11,444 bases of DNA from positions 1-11,444 of the forward strand of contig JAHKAT010000384.1 in NCBI GenBank assembly GCA_018825925.1. Reading direction: 5' to 3'. Below are positions 1 through 6,900 of this stretch, piece by piece (position 1 is the stretch's first letter; the number at the start of each line of letters is the position of its first letter). This stretch comes from Bacteroidota bacterium (GTDB taxonomy: Bacteria; Bacteroidota; Bacteroidia; Flavobacteriales_D; Crocinitomicaceae). The notes under the pieces were generated by a model, which saw only the letters and a program-made list of their open reading frames with translations, was not told the DNA's origin and did not search any database. The position numbers and the translations under genes are program-made.

Positions 1-623
1 GCAAGAAAGTCCTCCCAACCATGCACTACTAGTATTCCACCATTTGCTACGCTTGCTAATACATCCTGAGCGTAATCAATATTTGTTTTTGGATAAATCG
101 AAAGCCGAAAAATTCGAACTAAGAGTTCTCGTTCATTTTCAAATTTTCCTACAATTTCATTAAATGCTACGAGTTGTTTCAATACATCAGCATCATTAGG
201 TAGCGATTTTTCGGCAAGACGCAATGCTTCATACCTTTCTGTATTGTGCTGACCAGCTAAATAATAGCTCAAAAGTGACCGAGGGTTTTTTTCCTCCAAT
301 TGGGTCATTCTTCCGAGATAAATCTGTAATTCTTGTTGTTCGTTTGCTGAAAATGTTCTTCTATTCGGATTTCGCGAAAATTGATTCCATTTTTGATTAA
401 AATAAGCATAGGCTTGATTATAATTCAATTGTTGACTATTTGCTGCGTTAAATTCAGTGGCTATTTTTTTTTTCTCCACAAAATCTACATCCTCGCTACT
501 TCTTTCGAGAGCTTTGCTTGGCTTTGGCTCAGCGCTGTTTTTATTTTCAGGAACAGGCACAATAATTTGTGTCCACATTGTAATAGTTGAAAAAGAAAAT
601 AAAAATAAAAGTATTGTTTTCAT
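1..623 (-). CDS. Secreted TPR-like protein of unknown function (partial, 3' end off left edge)
   Basis: An open frame starts at ATG 623-621 and runs through the left edge without a stop, giving 207 visible residues. The N-terminus is a typical signal peptide: K2, a hydrophobic stretch at residues 4-16, and probable cleavage near T18-Q19, so the product is exported. A linker rich in K, E, S and P follows (about 22-52). Residues 65-175 are helical and TPR-like, with A-x-x-Y spacing and a unit around 128-172 (RYEALRLAEKSLPNDADVL, then a second helix pair). A different, more hydrophobic segment begins at 188 (GGILVVHGWEDF at 195-206) and continues outside the window. I do not recognise the family. 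The frame contains a run of ten A at codons 51-54. It is divergent from the small gene at 675, with only 51 bases between the two starts. No in-frame alternative start explains the signal peptide better. The CDS call is firm; function is unknown. Confidence 0.8.
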   Translation of the reverse strand, partial: MKTILLFLFSFSTITMWTQIIVPVPENKNSAEPKPSKALERSSEDVDFVEKKKIATEFNAANSQQLNYNQAYAYFNQKWNQFSRNPNRRTFSANEQQELQIYLGRMTQLEEKNPRSLLSYYLAGQHNTERYEALRLAEKSLPNDADVLKQLVAFNEIVGKFENERELLVRIFRLSIYPKTNIDYAQDVLASVANGGILVVHGWEDFL

Positions 624-637
624 TAAATGTTGTTTCT

Positions 638-670
638 TAGATGTACAATTTACATATAAAAAGGTTCAAA
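638..670 (-). promoter_or_regulatory. Candidate Bacteroidota-type promoter for the leftward secreted gene
   Basis: Read on the minus strand, TTTG (670-667) is followed after 21 bases by TACATCTA (645-638). The Bacteroidota primary sigma consensus is TTTG, 17-23 bases, then TAnnTTTG. The upstream box is exact and the spacing fits, but the -7 box matches only four of its six fixed positions. It would put the transcript start a few bases before the ATG at 623. This is suggestive only, because such words are common in AT-rich DNA. Confidence 0.25.
641..655. promoter_or_regulatory. Short inverted repeat between divergent genes, possible operator
   Basis: ATGTA (641-645) and TACAT (651-655) are perfect inverted 5-base arms around a 5-base spacer. 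They sit in the 51-base gap between two divergent starts and overlap the candidate -7 element of the leftward gene. That is a plausible place for a dimeric regulator controlling both genes. The arms are short and AT-rich, so chance is a real alternative. Confidence 0.2.
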
Positions 671-674
671 CAGA

Positions 675-920
675 ATGACAAAAACTGAATTTGCGAAAAT
701 GTCACTTCATGATCGACTGGAACTTTTAAAAAAAATAGGTCACCATTCGGGCATGCGTATGCTCCCAAATCAAAAAGTTCATTTATACGCTATTGGTGAT
801 TTTTTTGTAGAAGTATATGTTATTCCTGGTACCGAGCAAATTCAGTGGGCGGAGGTCCAATCAAACCGTCAAATTTTATCTGAATACGTAAAAGATATAG
901 ATTTAGGCAGTATTAGTTAA
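675..920 (+). CDS. Conserved-looking small protein of unknown function, 81 residues
   Basis: This complete frame runs from ATG 675 to TAA 918-920. It has no signal peptide or membrane segment and should be cytoplasmic. Residues 1-22 look helical (TEFAKMSLHDRLELLKK at 4-20). A beta-rich section follows around 33-62: VHLYAIGDFFVEVYVIPGT and a final strand ending QWAEV. The pattern of an N-terminal helix, a basic stretch (HHSGMR at 23-28), then LY-x3-G-x-FFVEV resembles small hypothetical proteins I recall from Bacteroidota, but I cannot name a family. The start at 675 is preferred over ATG 699 because the first eight residues belong to the helix and AAAAAGG (658-664) lies 10 bases upstream. It is divergent from the secreted gene on its left and convergent with the giant gene on its right; the two stop codons share TTAA at 917-920. 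Function is unknown. Confidence 0.75.
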   Translation: MTKTEFAKMSLHDRLELLKKIGHHSGMRMLPNQKVHLYAIGDFFVEVYVIPGTEQIQWAEVQSNRQILSEYVKDIDLGSIS

Positions 921-3900
921 TAGCCTATGATCATTTTGGGTCTAACCCCTAAAACCTGCAACTCATCAATAATTTTCTGCCCATTTTCAGTCGGAATGTC
1001 TTTAATATCAATTTGTAATGCATTGGGTTTTTTAAAGTATTCCTTTCTATAGTTTAGCCTGATTAAGTAATTTGCAATATCCCCATTTATTTTCTCGCCT
1101 TCTAAATCAAAAGTGATGATTCGGTTGTTTTTGGACTCAAGTCTTTCAGCTATTTCATCTACATAGAAATAAACAGTGTCAATTTCTTTTTTCAATAAAT
1201 ACACTTGAGGAATTTGATCTAAAGACTTATAAACTGGGGATTTTATTTTCTTATCATTTGCATCAAAATAAAAAGGAGCGTGAGAATTAAATCTATTCAA
1301 GGCATCGCGAGGAAAATCTTCGTAGTTATTTTTAGAGATTAATTGAACTCTATTTGGCTGTTTTGTGCTAGAAACTACGGGTTGATTTGGGTCAATTAAT
1401 TTATTGGTTTTCGAATAGAAATTGTAATCCTTTACTTTTTCTTCTCTTTTTACGTACTCATCTTCCAAAGTAACCTTTTCGATGATCTCGTCCGTATTTC
1501 CTTTAACTTCAGTTTCAGACTTTTTTGTGAACACTTCATTTCCTTGAGCCTCAATCATTTTTTTGGCTTCGGCAAGTGTTATTCTCTGTGAATCAAAATA
1601 GGCCGTGATAAAAGCATCCTTTATTCCAGAATTAATTATTTCAATCTTTTTTTCTTGGGCTAATGAAATGGACGAATAAATTCCAGTCGCATAGCGAATT
1701 TGACCATTTTCAAGTCTTTCAGTCAAAACATCATCAGAAATTCCAGGTAATAAAGAGGCATCTGCCGGTCGGTTAAAAACACCTACTTGAATGGTAAAAA
1801 ACAATCCTTTTATTGATTCTATGGTGGAGGCCAAAACAGCATTTTTCGATTGGTTATACACCGGATTATTTATGTCCGAATTTTTATTTTCAGACAAATC
1901 GGAATTTCTAATGGTCGTTGACTTCGAACCATTTTCCGACTCAACGGTCGCTGGTGATACTTTGTTTTTAATGATTTGATCTTCTTCAAACTCAGGTTCG
2001 CAACCTCCTGTTTTTTCTAATCTACGAGCCTCTTGAATGGTTATTCTTTCACCATTGCAAAAAGCGACCACAAATGCGTCACTCGCAGATCTAGATCTCA
2101 CCTTACCTTCAGCATCTTTTGCTTGATTGTAATTTTTGAAAAAACCAGTTCTGTATAAGTACAAACCATTGGATGCCTTGGTTCCATCTACAGGCTTGTA
2201 TTCTTTAAAAAGTGAACCTTCCAAAGGTCGATCGTACGCTCCAAGTTGAACTCTAAATATTAGTCCAGAAGGATATTTAACCTCCAGAGGAATTGAATTT
2301 TCAGTCACATTCTTAGAACTAATCTCAAACGATTGAGTTGGTACAGGCACGAAGTCTGATTTTTTTATGAGGGGAACCAATGGATCAATTCCGCGAAGGA
2401 TCATGTTCTGCATTTTTAGAGCTATTCCATCATTTGTATCCAATAATGCTTTAAACTTAGCTGACTTTACTTCATGCTCTTGAATAAGAAACGCAAGCTC
2501 TTTTTCAGACTTCAACAATGTTTGAACATACTCATTCAATTTCTTTTCATTTTCAGCACTCTCTTTGTCCTGAAGCAACAGGCGCACTGCTGTCTTTTTT
2601 TCTTGAATGGCTCTTTTTCTTTCGCCGATTTGAGTTTCTAGTTCCATTAAATCAAAACCAAGTCTTGATAGGTTTTTATATTGAGTACTTCCTGAAATCC
2701 CTCTTTCTTCTTGGAAAGTTAAGGGGGTGGTTTGAGCGGTTTGTTCAATCGCGGATACTAGGTTTTTTGGTTGATTTGATAATTGACTTTCATAGGATGC
2801 CAATTCCGTTTCCACATTTTTTAATTGTCCCAACAAAAGTTCTTGTTGTTGAAACAACACTGCTTTATCCTTACGGCGATTCACCAACTGCAGGGATAAT
2901 TTATTGTTATTTATTTCAGCTCTTATTCGGTTTTTTTCTATTTCTAAATTTCTTATTAAAAACTCAATTTCATCAAAAGAATTAAGAGTAGATATTGCAC
3001 CATTTGAAACATCCTGAATTTTGTTTTCAACATAAGTCTTCTCTAATAAAATCTCCAGATTTTTTCGTTGAACATTGGCTTGTTGTAGATAAAAATTCTT
3101 AGTTCTAACGTTTTTAGTTTTATCCGCTTTTAGTTCCCATTCTCTGGCTGACTTTGATACATCTCTGTAGGTGGAAGATGCCAATGCCGTATTTTTTTGA
3201 ACTTGGTAGGTATTCGTTTTTAAACTTTCTATTCTTTTTAATGATTCTCTGCTAGCAGACTTCATTTCTGTGAGCTGTTTATTCAATAAATAATTCTCTC
3301 GAGCTATTCTTGCGCTTTGAACTCTATTATAAATTTTCACATTTGAACGAGACGGTCGTCCAATATTTTGCATTTGAATTTTTAACTCATTTTCTCGATC
3401 CAATAATTTCTGTAAGAGTGCATCATTATATTTTGCGGCAATAAAAGATTGTTTAGGTAAGTTATTCATTGAAGTTTTCAAAGCTTCTTTAGACACCAAA
3501 TTTGTTTCGATTTGTTTGATTCTTTTATCAATTCTGGTCATCTCATCTTTTACCAATTGCGCTGAATAAGTAAAGTCCTTCGATTTATCCAACTCATACA
3601 CTCTTTTAATTAAATCTAGATCCAATTTATAATTTACTAAGTCGGACCGCAACTTAACTAAGGTGTCATAATTATCCGGCGAATCAGTCATTATACGCCT
3701 ATTTTCTTTCAAAACATCCACTCTCAACTCATCGATAGAATTGATCTCTTTTAATTGTGCAATATAGATTTTGGCCGTTTGGGATATTTCATTGTTTTTA
3801 GCAACTTCTTTTGCGTAAACATCTGATGTTCTGTCGAAAGTCCTCATTTGACCCTCTCTAACGAGTATATCCGAACGCAACTGATCAATTAATAAACTGA

Positions 3901-6900
3901 TTTCATCTATTTTTCGTTGAATTCGAGCCGGCTCTACATTTTTTTGAGCAAGGTCAATCACCCGTGACTTTTCGCTATTCAAATCTACAATCAATGCTTT
4001 ATCCAGTTCATTCAACCTAATCAGCTGATCATTATTAGGTTTTTGAATTGAAAGATTTAAGCTATTCGATAAGTATTTGGGTGAAACTCTAAAAATCAAT
4101 CGATCTCTTGTTTCTGGCAGAAGTATCAAGCTGATCTCAAAATTATTCAAGTCATTTTCGCTTTCCCGTATCAATGTCCTTAGAACTTCCTGTTCCTCTG
4201 GTTTAACATTTCCAATATTATCCATTTTCTTCAATCCGGATAAAAGTCTTAATTCCAAATCTTTGGAATCATTAAAAAAGTCAAATTCGCTTAAGTCTTT
4301 ATTTTCGAGGATTTTTGTTTTCTCTAAAAAATAAGGCGAATAGGCCATGGCCTTCAACTTGGTTCTCAAATCAATGGTATTGTTTTTAATATTGGAAATT
4401 TGGTTATTCGTTGCCTCTAGGAGTTTGGAACGTTCATATTGAGATTTTTCATTAATAACTACCAATTTTGAATTTTGATCTAGCCATTTCTGCTTTTCAA
4501 CTTCATTTTCAAGTTCCTTTGTTGTTTGGTTTTTTGCAATAATTTCATTTGATTTTAACTCGCGCTGGCTGGCCAATTCCGCAATTTGTTCAGCAGCCAA
4601 TCTTTTTTGTTCCGCTAATTTTTCGCGTTCGTATTGAACTTTCTTTATTTGCTGGTCATATAAATCATCCAATAATTTTAATTTACTCTCTAAGAAAATA
4701 GCATCGTCATCACCCACAATGAGGCCTTTATTTTTAGCTAGTTCTGATTTAATTTGTAAAAGAAGTTCGTTTGAGGCTAAGAGAGAACTTTCATTTTGCT
4801 CAATCGTATTTCCATTTCTAAAACCTCCATTCTGAAAGTTGTTTGCGGCATTTTCTCCACCTATACGTTTTACTATTTGAATTTCAGACTCTAAGGTTCT
4901 TAAAATCTCTTTTTCAACATTATTTAGTGTTTCTACTTTTCTTTCTTTTACGATTAAAGGAGCGTTAACTATCAGGTTATTAACACTAGCAATATTTTGC
5001 TCGAGTAATTGAACTTGTGCTTTTTTCCCTTCAATAAGTCGATTTAGCTCAACAATTTTATTTGAAACAAATGCATTAGACTCATTTTTAGACTGAATGT
5101 TTTCAAAATATGCTTTTCGGTTTTGAATTTCATAGATCGCATCTTTGTCCACGTTAATCAAAGCTTGAACTTTTTCTTGAGGATTCAATGATGGATCCTT
5201 TTTGATGTATGAAATATTTTTAAAATAACCTGGAATTGCTTTCTCCAGATTAGCAGAGTCTGATTCCCTTTTGGCTAAATCTGTAACTTGTAAATCATTG
5301 ATTTTTTGTTTTAACAAGTTTTCAAAAACTTTAATCTTTTCATAAGTCGAGTTATCAATAAGATTATCTTTTTGATACTCTTGAGCTTTCTGCAACAAGT
5401 CTTGATCTAAACCTATCAAGGTATTAATTCTTTGAGGTTCAGTTTTAGCAGCTTCAGTCAAAATTCTCGAGTCATTTGCATAATCTGGGTTTAAGGCACG
5501 AGCAAAGTCTATTGCAAAATCACTTTCATATATTTTCCCATCCCATTCCTTTACTTTTTCATCGATTGATTGAACTGGTGTGAAAAATGAATCACCTTGC
5601 TTTATTTCTGTACTTGCTAATTGTTGGCCAATATCTCTTTTCTCAATTTCTTTTTCAAAAAACACCTCTGCAATTGTAGCGACTCCGACCCTTCTCTTAT
5701 AAATACGCTCTTCTATTTTAAGTTGAGAGGTATCAGGTAACAAAAAAGATGTTGGCGAGCCATTATTGAAAGAAACAAGTACTTCCTCCAACACTTCTTT
5801 ATCATTTGATATCGTATTGATACGGTTATCTAAAGATTTCAATTCAGATCGTCCGATAGCCAGTTCCTGGCGTTTGTCCAACAAATCTGCTTGTATCTCA
5901 ATTAACTTTCCTCTTTTGGCTTTTTTCTCTTTTTCCTCGAGAATGAAAATTTCATTCGATAATTTATTAACTGCAATTTCAAGACGAGCTTTTGAATCTT
6001 GCAATAATTCGATTTTAGAACCAAACTCAATTAATTTTTGTTCGTTTTTTTCATTAAAGTCACTAAAATCTGAATCCAAAACTTTTTTAAATTCATCAGC
6101 ATTGGCAGCTATCAACTGCAAAGCTTCGCTTCTTCTACCTTCTTTTAAAAAATTATCGAGCTGCCCGTTAAGATATTGCCATTTTTCAGCGTTTTCAGCG
6201 TTGATAGAGGAAAGGCTATTGATACTGGTGAAGTCGTCGATTTCTCGAATCATTTTTTCGATTTTTCTAGACTTTGCGTTCTTCTGACGTATTAATAGTT
6301 CAGCTTCGTTTAATATATTATTTTTTTCGCTATCGCTTTCTAATTCTTCATAGTTGTTTGCTAAATCCTCAATTTGAGCCTCCATTTTCTCGACCTCAGA
6401 TACTTCTGAATTAATGTTGACAAGTTTTTCAGATTCATGGTTTTTGGTCCGTTGTTGATTGGTGCGCATTTTTTGCATTCTGGCATCAAGGTCGTCTCCT
6501 AAATCTGAAATTGATTTTTTCTTGCTTCCCACCTTTTTAAGAACCTGCTCTTCATCAAGTGAATAACGATTCAAGTCATAGGTCTCACTATTTGGATCTA
6601 ACGACGCTTTTTTACGGAATATATCAGCAATAATTTCTTCTTTTTCCTCAATTGGAACCTCTTCCTCAAATTTATTATCGATTATTAGTACTTCTTTACC
6701 ATTCACAGCAGTGTGTAAAATATATTGCCGTAATGGAGTGAGTTCATTTTTATCAGGTATAGTAACGGTTTGAGCATAGGATTGATCAGAACCTACAATC
6801 CGCATCGTATATTCAAACTGTCCACCATTAGGAAAACTAAAAACAATGTTACCCGCTTGATCTGATTGAAAGTTACCGATTATACGATTGGATGCTTTTT

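Noticed and set aside
381..678. Two short plus-strand frames opposite the left secreted gene
   Set aside because: They are shadows of the minus-strand frame, which has a proper signal peptide and TPR-like sequence.
699..701. Internal ATG as the start of the small gene
   Set aside because: It would remove half of the N-terminal helix, and its upstream bases offer no better ribosome binding signal than AAAAAGG before 675.
722..735. Slippery heptamer T-TTA-AAA followed by an A run in the 81-residue gene, as a programmed frameshift
   Set aside because: The -1 frame leads to an ordinary sequence with a stop soon after and no downstream structure; such words are expected by chance in AT-rich DNA.
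933..955. Hairpin GGGT-CTA-ACCC near the end of the giant gene as a bidirectional terminator
   Set aside because: The stem is only four pairs, it lies inside coding sequence, and neither strand has a following T run.
917..1552. OmpA-type peptidoglycan domain or type IX secretion C-terminal signal at the end of the giant protein
   Set aside because: Looked for because the N-terminal half resembles PorE-like proteins, but the typical OmpA helix motif with its conserved D and R, and the T9SS tail pattern, are absent.
2518..2985. 155-codon plus-strand frame inside the giant gene
   Set aside because: Composition is that of an antisense shadow of coiled-coil codons (F, L and S rich), with no start signal and no domain; the minus-strand frame is clearly the real gene.
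5766..6287. 173-codon plus-strand frame inside the giant gene
   Set aside because: S- and F-rich mirror of K- and E-rich coiled coil on the other strand; no independent coding evidence.
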